Part shown: positions 1 to 11,470 of the stretch, piece by piece
Numbering within the stretch: the first letter of the stretch is position 1
How the letters are laid out: each line of letters begins with the position of its first letter
Origin: Castanea sativa
Lineage: Eukaryota; Streptophyta; Magnoliopsida; Fagales; Fagaceae
Length of the DNA: 64,000 bases
NCBI RefSeq assembly: GCF_040712315.1
Contig: NC_134021.1
Coordinates: 28,048,001 to 28,112,000 of the forward strand
Reading direction: 5' to 3'
Program-made: the position numbers and the translations under genes
The notes under the pieces: generated by a model
What the model was told of the DNA's origin: nothing
What the model saw: the letters and a program-made list of their open reading frames with translations, nothing else
The model's database searches: none

Positions 1-710
1 GATTAAAGATACTGAGAACTTGATAACAGGCTATAGGGTGCAAACACTTGTAAACAATGAATGATAATTGCAGGTGGACCTCCTCGGACGTGAGCCGAAG
101 ATTATTTCTGTATTATTTCTCTTTCTTTCTTAAAGATTACAATTCTTAATTTCTTTCTTAGTTACAGACCACCCCCTTTTCTTTGGCCTTCACCCCCCTT
201 AAATACTTCCTTTCCTGACACTTTATCCACGTGTTGCTCAAACCCCCTCCCCCCTAGATATTTTTTCCCTTAGTGCCTTTGAATAGTAACCAAAAGTTTC
301 AGCTCTACTGTTCAAGGGTCACTTCCCCATTAATGCGGCCAGGGAGATAGGTGCAGAGTCTTTAATGTGGAGGTGGCAGCCTTGGCTCATGATACTTTTC
401 TAACATCGGTGTATCCAGAAGGTTCAGGGCTTCCCCCTTTTAACCAACAATCTTTTCAGAGTTCTGCCTTGACCTTCGTACTGAATCTACAAGTTTTTTT
501 GGGTCTGTCCGAGAAGAAACTCACCCTCGGATGTGTCCTCGAACCCTCGGCGTATGGGCCGATCTGCAGTACTAACAAATTCTTAGCCCAAGAACAGATC
601 GGCCCTCCTTGCTAGAGCCCAAGAGCCCAAATGCCCGCTTGGGTCCTTTTACTCCCCACAAGTATCAAATCGAAACACTTAACTCCTAAAAGGTTTTTTA
701 AGTAGGTTAA
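1..710 (+). mobile_element. LTR-like fragment, no gene
   Basis: No convincing coding frame is seen. The stretch has C-rich tracts (about 170-260) and a possible TATA-like CTTAAATA near 198, a composition like plant LTRs. A small 82-residue open frame at 367-615 resembles no family I know. The left end lies outside the window, so boundaries and orientation are uncertain. The call is inference from composition only. Confidence 0.25.
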
Positions 711-1062
711 GTGTATCAGCGTTGGTGGTGGCAAAAATTTAGCAATTTGACACCACAAAAAGCTACTTTATTTATTTTACCATCTTACTTTTCAAAACAC
801 TCAATATCAGTGGTTTTATTTTACCATTCAACACAATAAAATCATATAAACAACACAAAGATGGTTGTGCATAGTGGAGGACCTAATATAATATTGTTAT
901 TTGTTTAGCATCTCATGAGCTACAGTGCACACGTAAAGATGGTTGTGCACTTAACTCAATAGCAAAAATTTATGGCTTTTTCTCCACTAATGCAGAAGCA
1001 TTTTGTTATATTTAGTTAGTAAATTTAAGATTTTAGCAATTTACTTCCACCAATATTAATAC
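711..1062. mobile_element. MITE, copy 1
   Basis: An AT-rich, non-coding element with inverted ends: GTTGGTGGTGGCAAAAAT near 720 and, inverted, ATTGGTGGAAGTAAATTGC at the right end near 1,055. A diverged second copy lies at about 30,874-31,283. The paired copies with inverted ends support a MITE. The superfamily is not assigned because no clear target duplication was found. Confidence 0.6.
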
Positions 1063-1188
1063 TCTTAGACTTAAAGTCTATGCCCCCTCTAGACTTTGAT
1101 GTAAGAAGAAAACCAAAGCCAAAAGCAATTCTCAAGTCTCATTTTCAATAAATCAGCCCTTGATATATAGAAAAAACAAGCAAAATTG

Positions 1189-1514
1189 GGCCAAAATGGA
1201 CATTTGCCCCTTTCGCCCAAAACAAGTAGCAAAATGTCACTGCTCTGAAACTATTTAACCATATGCTTATGTTTTAAACTCAATTTTCTAAAAATTGAGT
1301 TTCAATAAAAAAACTCAATTTTTAGAAAATCGAGTTATAGGCAAAAAACTTTATAAAAAAAAATTACATGGAACTCGAGTTCCATGTAACATTTTGCAAG
1401 TAACTAAATTTTTTAAAAATCAAATTTCAAAACATAGGCATTTTGCTAGATAGTTTTAGAATAAGGGCATTTTACTACTTGTTTTGGACGAATTGGCAAA
1501 TGCCCATTTTGGCC
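1189..1514. mobile_element. Fold-back (long inverted repeat) element
   Basis: The left arm starts GGGCCAAAATGGACATTTGC and the right arm ends with its near complement (GCCCATTTTGGCC). Matching segments continue inward: the AAAACAAGTAG box, the ATGTTTTAAACTC box, then a compound hairpin at about 1,275-1,335 and a perfect dyad ATGGAACTCGAGTTCCAT at 1,368-1,386. Almost the whole element can fold back on itself. There is no coding capacity; it is a MITE-like fold-back element. Confidence 0.65.
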
Positions 1515-2199
1515 AGCAAAATTGTCCCACTTTTGAACAACCCAACCTGAATGAAAAAGAGGCACCAAAACTATCACATTAAAATTTAAAACAAATTAAG
1601 AACATCTCTCAGTCTAAGCAAATTACTTCCAATCTGACAGCCAAAAGACAAAGCACCAAATTATTTCATTTTTTATAGTTAAATCAGTAAATCTATCACT
1701 CGTTTTCACCCCTATTCACGATAGCTCTTTTTTTCCTTTTATTTTTTATTTTTTATTTTTGGTTCGCACAGCAACTCAGCTTGTGGATTTCATATTTTAC
1801 ACAAGAAGGGGAAAAAAAAAATCAATGTCCCAAGCTCCCAGCTATCTTTTTTCTCTACAGTCTAAAGCCTTAACTTTCTCTACTCTATCTCTTGCTTAGT
1901 TGCTTTACGTTCATATTAGACTTTATATAACAATTACTGTTGTTTATCATTGTTATTTATTTTATTTTTAAATCAATTAGTATTTTTATATGCAATTTTT
2001 TTTAAATAATATTTCCTTTTAGATGGTCTTCCTAACTGAAATTCTAACTCTGCCACTACTACTACTAAAGACTCTTGAATGATTTTCATTTTACTCACTT
2101 GAAATAATTACATACAATCACGTAAGTACTTAAGTGTGGTTTTGTAAGTTATATGCATTGCACCTGACACAGACACATGACATCTTCTCATTTTTGGTT

Positions 2200-2240
2200 C
2201 ACTACAAAAAACGCTGCTGTAAATCAATTTTTTTGTAGTG
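2200..2240. mobile_element. 41-bp CACTA relic (two termini only)
   Basis: The sequence begins CACTACAAAAA and ends with the complement TTTTTGTAGTG, with only about 19 bp between. It is flanked on both sides by GTT (2,197-2,199 and 2,241-2,243). CACTA transposons have CACTA-ending inverted repeats and make 3-bp target duplications, so this reads as an element reduced to its two termini. Confidence 0.6.
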
Positions 2241-2969
2241 GTTGTAGCCTAAGTTTATAATTACATTTGTACCCAAGCTTTGTCCTAAGTGAAAAATTTG
2301 TATTATTCTCCTATTTTCTTAGGTGTTCATACTGGGTAGTGAGATGACAACTCGAGGCGGTCTTTTAATCTTGTCATTCTAGATGTATTGGAGAAAATTC
2401 GGAAGGCAAGAAATTTTTTTTATTTAGTTCATCATTTTTGGCATTGGTAGGAAGAGATGGGTAAGGAAAGTGTGGATGAAAACATTATAAAGGAAGTGGA
2501 GGTGGGCAAAGGTTTAAAAGAACGTGTCGATGAAATTAAGGTCAACTACATTGAGGGGCATTCTTCTAAATTTAGTAAGCATTTGAGAGAATTTTGAAAA
2601 TAACACTTCGAACATTCCCATTGAGTAATGCAAATGCATTACACTATAACAACAAAACATTAAAAACACATTCCATTGGGTTATTTATCGCCTTAGCAAA
2701 ATGCATATGAAGAAAGTAATGGGAATGCTGTAATAAAGGAATAATTTGCACATGAAAATTTGACCCTCAAATTCTAGATGTGTATTATAAGAGCATTTGT
2801 TAATAAATAATTTTAAGAAAGTTTTGATACTACTTTTTTATAAAATATAAAAAAAAAAGTTGTCTTTTGCCTTTTCTATAAAAAGTTTTTAAAAGTACTT
2901 TTTAAATAAATATCCTTAAAATGTCAGTTGATATTTTCGTTGAGAAACATTTCAACTAGATATATTTAT
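2241..2969. other. Non-genic stretch with one small open frame
   Basis: No recognised gene. A 46-codon plus-strand frame at 2,457-2,597 starts MGKESVDEN and is rich in K and E. It has no known match that I recognise and may be a decayed exon. The rest is AT-rich. No clear poly-T tract marks the 3' end of the minus-strand LINE that begins at 2,970. Confidence 0.2.
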
Positions 2970-3483
2970 TCAAGAAGCTGGTAAATCAGAATTAACATAA
3001 TTGATTATATTTGGGGGAACAGACTCCAACCAGATAGAAAGCGGAAAAGAAAAATTATCTTTCCTAGCTAAAGCATATGCTATAGCATTGCTTAGCCTAA
3101 GTGTATGAGAGAGCGACCAGCTCTTTAAAGAGTTTAAGAGTGACAGGGTGTCCAAGAGCAGATTTCCATATGCAAAGTGGAACATATCGCCATTTTTTAG
3201 AGCATTGATGATGATTTCCGAGTCACCTTCCGAAACAGAGTTGTCCAAGCCAATCTCCTTGATGAATGACACAGCACGCCTGGCTACCAAAAGCTCCAAG
3301 ACAGCCACACTATGAGGATTTGGGATTTTTTCAAAGAGTGAAGCCAAGACCAGACCCCATGCGTTCCTGACCACCACCCTGATCCCAATTTCTCCTGAGT
3401 CTACAAAGACTGCGCTATCGAAGTTTGTCTTGTAACAATTGCTATTCGATGGCTTCCACTTCACCATTTTGAGAGGCTTCACC
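2970..3483 (-). pseudogene. LINE RNase H domain (C-terminal fragment)
   Basis: The translation shows the plant LINE-type RNase H fold. It starts at WKPSNSNCYKTNFDSA (first acidic residue in the FDSA stretch), continues with VVVRNAWGLVLAS, the ELLVARRAV helix with a Glu, and SEGDSEIIINAL with an Asp, and ends near LESVPPNIINYV. These are known positions of the RVT_3 family of non-LTR elements. The upstream part of the same protein resumes beyond the solo LTR at 4,849. RNase H would remove the RNA template during target-primed reverse transcription, but this copy cannot be expressed whole. Confidence 0.8.
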
Positions 3484-4848
3484 TGCAGGGTTTGTGCCCT
3501 AAAATCCAATTTATTGGCATGTCATAAATAATTAAATTGTTTAATTATACGAGACTATTTATAAATGAACTAATGGGACATTATCATAGTCCATGAGATG
3601 CATTGTATGTGATTTATGTGATTTAGTCACAGAAGATATAAGTCACAAGTTCCTTGTAAACTCAAAATGTAGTTCGTAGTCGGTGATGAAATTGAGCGTT
3701 TCATCTGCGAAGACTATAACACATCAACTAAGATGATTTGTCTTGATCATGCAAGTGGAGACTTCTAGTTGATGTGTTGATATGTCTTAAGAGTTAAGAC
3801 ATATTGAACTAGACCGCTGTGAGATTAATTATTCAATCAACAACTGTCACCTGAATAATTAATCTCACGGCTTCTATTTTCATAGACTTTCAATCCTAAG
3901 AGGGTAGTGAACCCGATCATGAAATGTTGGTTACTTTGATATATCAAGAGTGAGATCTAATATTGACGGTCAAAACCTCAGTATGTTGGGTAACTATACG
4001 TAGTGTTGAGAGAACACATATTCTCAAGATAGAATCTATAATCTCTTTTTATAGAGACACAAAATATCCATTTGAGATAAGTTTAATGAGAACTGGTTAT
4101 TGAGGGCGTCCACTTTAGTAAGGAGTTACTAAAGCTTATATTTATTGAAATTGGATTTCAATAAATGTGAATAACTAAAAGATTAAACCGGGTACTCAGT
4201 GATAAAATAGTTGTTTACAAAGTGACAGTTTATTATGACTTTGTTCACTATGGATATTTCATGGAGTGGTCAAATGATATTATTAGAGTCTCGGGACATA
4301 ATTTATTAATAAGGCTTACAGTGCAATTATATTTATATAGTAGTATTAACTATAATTAATGGTAACTTTGAACTTGTCAAGAGTTGACAGAAAAGCTCAA
4401 GGCCAATTGGAGCTAGTGTCTTATTGGTCCCTTTTGGTCCCACTCCAAGCCACACACTAAAGCCCAATTAGAAAGGCCCAATAGGCCAGACCAATTAGAT
4501 AATTAGTTAGTTATAAAGGGAGAAACATACAAAAAAAATTTATTAGAAAAAGAGATACATAATTGTGAAATGGTGTGTATGTGTGAGTGAAGCCACTCAA
4601 TAATTCTCCCTTGGAAACTGATTGAGAGACCACACTTCTTGGACGTAAAGTGGAATTGGAGTGAAGATTAAAAGTGTTCCCAAGTATTTCTAATCTTTTG
4701 TTTTGAATTTCACAACACCAAGGTACGCTATCTTGTTCTTAAATTCTGAAATTTACATGGTGCATGTTATCAATCATGAATGAAATAGATCTATGTTTGT
4801 TGCTCCGCTATATGTTTTGTATGAGATACAAAACCAGATTTTCCAACA
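3484..4848. mobile_element. Solo LTR of a Ty1/copia element (family A)
   Basis: The 1,365-bp sequence begins TGCAGGGTTTGTGCCCT and ends TTTTCCAACA. It is flanked by a perfect 5-bp duplication, TCACC (3,479-3,483 and 4,849-4,853). A related LTR lies at 16,330-17,703, next to copia pol remnants. A TATA-like GTTATAAAGG lies near 4,510. It splits the LINE between its zf-RVT linker and RNase H, and the flanking protein reads on across it once removed. A solo LTR normally forms by recombination between the two LTRs of a full element. Confidence 0.9.
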
Positions 4849-5443
4849 TCACCTTCACCGGCATGGCATCATATTTCTTGAACTCGGAGAGATATTGGCA
4901 TGCTTCACCTAAGACCTTAGCTAACTCTGGAACAACCTGCTTTAGTTGAGTTTCATTTCGCCTAGTCCAGATTATCCACATCGTGATGGAAAATAACTCA
5001 AGTTTCTGAGGTTCAATGCAAATTATGTTCCATAAGTCTGCAAAACTCCCTCGATTAGCCTTCCTTCTATCTATCCAATCAAAATCCCGGTTCCAAATAG
5101 ATTTTCTAGCTTCACAGTTCCACAAAATGTGCAGGACTGTTTTAGGTTGAAAGTGACAGAATTCACAAACCTCGTTAGAGATTATTCTCTGCTTTCACAG
5201 ATTGTGTTTAGTTGGGAGAGATTCTAAACAGGCCCGCCATAGGAAATGCTTAATTTTTCCTGGCACCCGTAGCTTCCCCAAACTTGACCAGAAACTTTTT
5301 TGCAGCACCTGAAGAAGAACTTGAGGCATTATCCCTGACCTATTCATCGCTTAATAGTTTGTAGACTGTCTTGACAGAGTAAGGACCGTCCCTGCTATTT
5401 AGCCAGATAAGGATGTTTTCTTGAGCTACAACACAAATTGGTA
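4849..5443 (-). pseudogene. LINE zf-RVT and linker fragment
   Basis: Minus-strand reading gives the zinc-binding reverse-transcriptase-associated region CEFCHFQPKTVLHILWNCE (about 5,100-5,180), followed by MWIIWTRRNETQLKQ (about 4,960-5,000), typical of the segment between RT and RNase H in plant LINEs. Upstream (5,380-5,440) the motif ILIWLNSRDGPYSVKTVY is readable. It joins the RNase H piece across the solo LTR. Frameshifts are present. Confidence 0.75.
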
Positions 5444-6679
5444 TGTGATAAGAATGCAAATTGTCATATTTTTCTCCCTTAATGTTTAGTCTTGTATACT
5501 TATTTGGTGCCTAAATGTACTCATTAGGATGCAAATGGAGGCATTAAGTGCAAAACGTAGCTAATTGGGCAATTTTGGACAATTTCGACATTGCTTCGTA
5601 ATCTGGGAATAACTCTCTCATCAGAGCTCCGATTGAGATGATTCAAGATGCTATGGAACGCCAACAAAAATCTCTACAACTTTCATGTTTTAAGAGATAC
5701 AGGCTGCATCAAGGTCGAAATCGGGCTTGAATTTGCTGCACTTGCACTGCTGACGTTTTGGAATGTTCCTTTGCTTGAAATTCTAATACCTGATGTGGTT
5801 TATTTTCAAAAGCTTCTTGATCTAGTGCATGAAAATTCTAGCTGAAAAATCAGATTGGACACACACGCCTCTCTCTCCCCTCTTCTCTAATTTTCTCCTT
5901 CGAGTTTTCATCATGGCTCGACTTGGCTAAACTTTTATACTTGGTTGAAGGAAACAAAAGCCTCGAAATCAATAAAACTATGAGATCTAATTTGTTTTTA
6001 CTATTCAATTTTATGCTTTTAGTATCGGATGTTCTTCTATGCCTATTTTCATGATTGTCTCATTTAATTACTAGGAGGCCTACTAGTTTATTATTTGGTG
6101 CAATCTACTACTAGGTTAGATATCAAATCCGTAATTGTTTGATCCCTCTAATTTGTGAAGCAACCAAGACTTAATTATTTGCTGTGTCATAAATTATTAG
6201 ATCTCAGGAAGAACACTAGACTAGATTAAATACAACCGTGTGTGCTTGTGTTGTTTAGTTTCATCGATCTCTCTAATTCTTAAGGCTGCTACTAGATTAA
6301 ATCTTTAGCGCTTGTCTTGGGTTGTTTAGTAGTTAGGTTTAATTAGATCGCTTGTTTTCTAATTAACTGCGACTAAGGAGAAATAGGAAAATAGTTCCAA
6401 CAGTGAATATTCAAAGTGTGAACTGATATATACTTACATCGATGATCAGTTGTAAAATTCTGGTGGTGGATGTTGACTCAAACCAAGGTTTGAACTTTTG
6501 ATTGATTTCAATATTTTAATTTGAATTGTTCCTTAATTGTTTTCGTTATACTCAAACCTCCCCCCTCCTTGTTCACGTAGCATAAAACTAGGCTAGATAC
6601 TCTTCGTGGGAATGATCCTTACTCGCACTACTACATATATTTTTAGGAGTACAGATTTTATTTTTGGTTGCCTACGACA
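5444..6679. mobile_element. LTR-like insertion in the LINE
   Basis: About 1.24 kb of non-coding sequence splits the LINE linker. It starts with TG (TGTGATAAGAATGC) and ends CCTACGACA. It contains passages of a kind often seen in plant gypsy LTRs and leaders, such as CTCTACAACTTTCATG near 5,673 and GTGGGAATGATCCTTACTC near 6,606. The flanks (ACACAAATTGGTAT on the left, GCACACCAGTATGG on the right) resemble each other imperfectly, so the exact ends and target duplication are unsettled. It is probably a solo LTR; the family is not assigned. Confidence 0.5.
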
Positions 6680-6689
6680 GCACACCAGT

Positions 6690-7929
6690 ATGGCTTTGAT
6701 TCTAGCAGCTTCAAAAGGCAGAAAGTTTGGATAAATTGTGTGAGAATTCCTTCAGCTAGACACTAGGTCTATGAGGTCTACAACAACAGCATTAGTAAGT
6801 AGGCTTGAGACTAGAGAAGTCACTCTACCATCCTCATCACCTGGTAAACACTGCTCAGCATAGACCTGAATTTTTTCCCCATCACCAACTCGCCACTTAG
6901 CTCCCATACTGATGACTTTTATAGCTTTGAGTATACTTTTCCAAGCATATGAGCCGCCCTTCAAGTGTGCTTCAAATATAGAGGAATTTGGAAATATTTG
7001 GCTTTGAAAACTTTGAAAATTAGAGAATGCTCATCCTGAATTAGTTGCCAAACCTGTTTTGCCAACATTGCCTCATTGAATTTGTTTAAATCTTTGAAAC
7101 CTAACCCCCTTCATCTTTTGGTTTACACAAAGTATCCCAATTATTTCAATGCACCTTCCTATGATCACCCAACTGGCCCTACCAAAATTTCCAAATTTGC
7201 ACAGACCTAACGGTAATTTAAAGCAACTCATAGCAAAGGTCGTGATGGCTTGAACCACAGCTTTGAGCAAGATTTCTTTACCCTCTTGAGATAGAATCTT
7301 CTCCTTCCAACCCTGAAGCTTTCCCCACACTCTTTTCTTGATATAATTCAACCTAGCCCATTTATTCTTCCCAACTACAACAAGTAACCCTAAATACTTT
7401 TCATACTCCTTTATCTTTGCCACACCAAGCAGATTTTTAATGGTATTTTAATCTCCATTGGACACCGACCTACAAAAGAAGAGATTTGTCTTCTCTTTAT
7501 TGATCTGCTATCCCGAGGCTTTTTCGTAGATTCCAAAAAGAGTTTGGACAATTTGAACATCCCCCAGTTGAGCTCTACATAACAATAAATTGTCATCTGC
7601 AAAAAATAACTGTGAAATTTTAGGTCCATTCCTACAAAGAGGGTAACCTCTTATCTTATTAAGCTACACAGATTGTTTAATAAGTTGTGTTAAACCTTCA
7701 TAACATAAAAGAAACAAATAGGGGCAGAGCAGATCCTCTTGTCTAATTCCTCTTGTTGGTTTAATAACACTTGATGGTTCTCCGTTCACCAAGAGTGAAT
7801 AAGAAACAGTACTGATACATTCAGAAATAAGTTGGATCCATTTTTGTCAAAACCCATTTTATCCATAAGTTTTAAAACATATACCCATTCCACTCTTTCA
7901 TATGCCCTGCTCATATCTAGCTTCATGGC
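6690..7929 (-). pseudogene. LINE reverse transcriptase, C-terminal half
   Basis: From high to low coordinate the frames show KLDMSRAYERVEW (near 7,890-7,925), TRGIRQ-DLLCPYLFLLC (near 7,690-7,770), the catalytic block FADDNLLL (near 7,580-7,610, read in a shifted frame), YEKYLGLLVVVGKNK, the GKEILLKAVVQAI helix and WRVGDGEKIQVY. This is the standard order of a plant L1-type RT followed by its connection region. At least two frameshifts break it. It joins the N-terminal RT piece at 14,704/14,864 once the copia insertion is removed. Confidence 0.85.
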
Positions 7930-8848
7930 TGATAGGGTAAAAATGTATTGAACCCTTGCAAATTAATTAATTACCCAAGTAAATTAATTAGAATCAATTA
8001 CATGCAATGGCATGGTAGCACAAACAAATCACCAACTAAACTAAATGCAGCGGAAATTAAATTTGACACGGTGATTTGTTTATGAATGGGGAAAACCACC
8101 AAGGCAAAAACCCCACCAAGTGATTTTAAGGTCACCACTCCCAAGAATCCACTAATTGATAATCAAGCGATTACAAGTAAAAGGAATCTTACCAACTACC
8201 CTTAGCTTATCCCAAATTACCAACCTACAGTTGAATCTTCACTCCAATACCCAATGTGACTTGATCTTGTAGCTGCACTCTTTCCGTTTAATGCACGTAT
8301 CACAGTACGTGACTAACCAATGATGCACGGGTTGTAGTACGTGACTAACTCCAGCAACTTGAAGAAGGTTGTTGGCTGTAAAGTTCTTCATTTCATGCAC
8401 AATAAAGATTAGGAAGCTCCTTAGTTACAAAACCCTTTGGCGAAAAAACACGGTAACTTCTTTTAAAGAGAATAAGGCACTAGGTCACTCAATGCATATG
8501 TGACGGCCTTTAAATAATCCTTATATATGTCTAGGGTTATGAGAAAAAAAAAACCCTACACAAATATACAAGAATATGCATGCAATCAGATCTAAAAAGT
8601 CTAATTTGGTAATTCTCGACAGAAACAGCTTGTGTCGAGCTTCTATCGAGCTTTAACGTTAATTCTCGATAGAAAGGATTCTATTGAGACTTCTGTCGAG
8701 CTTTAGTGAACAGCTCTTTCTTCACTTGTTTCTTGGTCAGATCTTCATGGCTTTAGCACTTGACTTGAACTCTTGTTTCTTGAAGTACTAAACCCATCCT
8801 CAACACTTGTCAAAGGATTAACCAATTACATAAAATATGTCCTTAACA
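7930..8848 (-). repeat. 3' LTR of the copia element
   Basis: On the plus strand it starts TGATAGGGTA and ends CCTTAACA; in element orientation that is TGTTAAGG...CCCTATCA. It keeps a segment of about 100 bp (around 8,035-8,145) that is missing from the other LTR. It contains a cluster of TCTATCGAG/CTCGACAG motifs at about 8,615-8,705. Confidence 0.9.
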
Positions 8849-8866
8849 ATCTCCCCCTTTGGAAAT
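8849..8866 (-). other. Polypurine tract of the copia element
   Basis: Minus strand reads CCAAAGGGGGAGAT directly before the 3' LTR. This is the usual copia plus-strand primer site. Confidence 0.8.
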
Positions 8867-9429
8867 TCATGACAAAACCACAACAAAACAAATAATCATG
8901 AGAGAAGTCTTAAATCACTAAACTCATAACCACTTGTTGTATTACAAAATAAATCTATCTCTACTACAAACTCTTGAAAAACTTTGCAAGAAGAGAGTTC
9001 ATGGCAAGATAGACTTTCACAACCTGTTTTTTTGAAACACTTAAACAAAACTCATCAAGGCATCATGTGCGAAATAGAAATAAAGATTGCGTACATAAAA
9101 AAACATGCATATAACGATAGAGAAGAAACAACACATGTAAGGATAGGTGATTAAAAAACATACATCTCATATATATATAATCAATAAAGAACAATGTATG
9201 TGTAAAATGGTCACAAGACCGGTGTACATGAAGCTAATGTAATAAAAGAAGAAAATACATAAAGTCCTCACTACATCCCTCAAAAGGATATACACACTCC
9301 CCCTAACAAAAATGTCCTATACTAACTCTCCCCCTAAGTACAAGACTACTCTCAAAACCAAAACTACTCCCCCTTTTGTCACAAATGACAAAGGGCAAGT
9401 CAATGAGAGGTCGTCATCTCATCATAGCT

Positions 9430-10583
9430 GGAAGAGCTAGCACTATCCTCATCATCCTCATCATCATTATCATCCTCAGAAGGAGAAGTTGCTAGACACT
9501 TTAGAGAAGGAGAGGAAGCAAAACCAGCCATGCGAGCCTGCTGATGAGCAATGTGACCCATTCAGGTGTTCATCTGACACATCTCATCAGTAAGATAGTC
9601 TAGACGACCACCAAAGTCATTCTACATCCTTTGAAGCTGCTCCATGATGGCCTCGAGGGTCACACCACCAACCACGGAGGTAGAAGGGGCTGAAGAAGAT
9701 GGAGCCAAAGATGGTGGAGCTGTAGGGGCCGCAAGATCAGTCCTCTCAATGCGTGGCCACTTTGACCGAAGTTAAGCCTCACTCTACCGGATAGAACTAG
9801 CATTGATGGCACCCACGACAGTGAAGAAAGGAATGGGAATGGAGAAGTGCTGAAGGGTCCGCATGATAGTCGAAGGAAAGATGAGCTTATCACGAGTAGC
9901 GATATCCTGATAGACATCAATAATAGATGTGATGAAATGACAGGGAAAATCAATGGTAAGATCCTCCATCAAAGAAAGAAGAAAACGAGCACGCAGCTCA
10001 GTGATGAAGTTATAGTGAGACAACGATGTGAGAGTGAATGTCATCACCATGTTAAGGAATCTCGGGCCTTTTGCAAAATTCGAGCATGGAGTGTTTAGCT
10101 TACCACCCAATATGGAAGGAGTCCCACAAAAATGGGAGATGAGTTTGTCTCTAGACATGGTCCAGAGACGATCACAACCAGGGTAGTCAGGATGCGCTAC
10201 CCTAGGGACTCGTAGTACCTCGGCAACAAGATCTGGGGTAACTACTATACGTGTACTTCGGAATCGTGTAGCAAACTGAGGCACAAAGGCATCAATGCCG
10301 TGTATGTTGGAGTAGATCTCCTATATAAACACAACAGGACAATGCACAGGTTTCTCACATAGAGATTCCCATCCCTGAGTCCGATGACATCGGGTAGCAT
10401 ATTGTTGGAGAAATCTGACAGAATGACCTGGCGTTTCAGATGAATGTCACCAAAGAAGTTCGTCTTGGCCTTTTCATCATAGAACTGGATGTGAGATGGA
10501 ATAGAAGGAAGAGACGAAAGGGATGACCTGGAACCTTAAAGAGGGTTCTGAGCTGGAATGGATTTTCTATGTTTGGGTGCCAT
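9430..10583 (-). pseudogene. Extra ORF (plant transposon protein, PF20167-like)
   Basis: The likely start is ATG at 10,583-10,581 (MAPKHRKSIP); a TAA follows after about 14 codons. The readable core at 9,784-10,284 (166 residues from MPQFATRFRSTRIVVTPDLV) resembles the 'putative plant transposon protein' family, with LWTMSRDKLISHF and FNFITEL-like helices. The C-terminal part has EAIMEQLQRM and an acidic Asp/Glu run near 9,430-9,480. It lies between pol and the 3' LTR, the place where some copia elements carry an extra ORF. Its role is unknown; an envelope function is not supported by any clear signal peptide or fusion motif. The same kind of ORF is at 54,670-55,757. Confidence 0.65.
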
Positions 10584-10592
10584 AGAGAGGTT

Positions 10593-10593
<1 letters not shown>

Positions 10594-10639
<46 letters not shown>
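10594..10639. repeat. (GA)n microsatellite
   Basis: An uninterrupted run of about 22 GA units lies just upstream of the start of the minus-strand extra ORF. Confidence 0.95.
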
Positions 10640-10642
<3 letters not shown>

Positions 10643-11089
10643 TAATCTCAGACCATAAAAAGAGAAAAAGAGAAGAACGTATGCATGAAAAGTACATGAA
10701 CATGTGACATGAAAGTAATCCAAACCTAACAGCACTAACATCAATAATCAAGCACACATCTAACAAATACATGAAACATTGTTATAATGCTAGTGGAATG
10801 CAATGCATGATCATATAGCAATAACATCATAACACCCAACCCAAATTTTCAAGAGAAACTCAAAAACTCCAAAAATTTTGAAAAACCCCAAAACCTAAGT
10901 CTAAATGCATGAAAAGAAAGAGGATTAGAACACTTACCAGGTGTTTGGAGCAAGATCTACGCCGAAAATCACTTGGGTGTGAAGATTTAAGTGAGAGTGA
11001 AGAGTTTGGGCCGAGAGAGAGAGATTTCTATCGAGAAAGAGAGTGAAAAATGAAATCTGAATCACGCCTCGCCTTTAAATAAAAATCGC

Positions 11090-11470
11090 AGCTTGATGTA
11101 TCGAAGTTTCTATCGAGGATCTGTCTAGCTTTAAATCTCGACAGAAGTGAAAATGTCAAGGTGCTATTGCAGATTTGTCGACGGCAAAAAGAAGGTCTCG
11201 ATGGATCGAGAATCTGTCGAGAATCTATCGTGCAGACAAAGAGCAAAGAAAATTGGCTCGATGGATCAAAGAAGCTGTTGAGCTTCTATCAAGATGAAAC
11301 CCAAAAATCTCGTTAGATCGAAGATCTGTTGAGATTCTATCAAGAAGGCAGAGAGCATAGGAAAATTCCTTGATGGATTGAAGATCTGTCGAGGTTTCTA
11401 TCGAGACTGAAGAAAGAAAGCTCGATAGAAATGGAAACTGTCGAGGATCTGTTGAGAAGTTGTTGAGCTT
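11090..11470. repeat. Cluster of TCTATCGAG / CTGTCGAG motifs
   Basis: Short variants of TCTATCGAG, CTGTCGAG and CTCGACAG recur about every 25-40 bp in both orientations. The same words occur in this element's LTR (8,615-8,705). Related CGATCGATCGAA words occur at the same relative place in the other copia copy (53,790-53,945). No open frame spans the cluster. Function unknown. Confidence 0.6.

Noticed and set aside
9430..10583. Retroviral envelope gene in the copia element
   Set aside because: The position fits, but no signal peptide, furin-type site or fusion and anchor segments can be seen. The sequence resembles the plant PF20167-like family instead.
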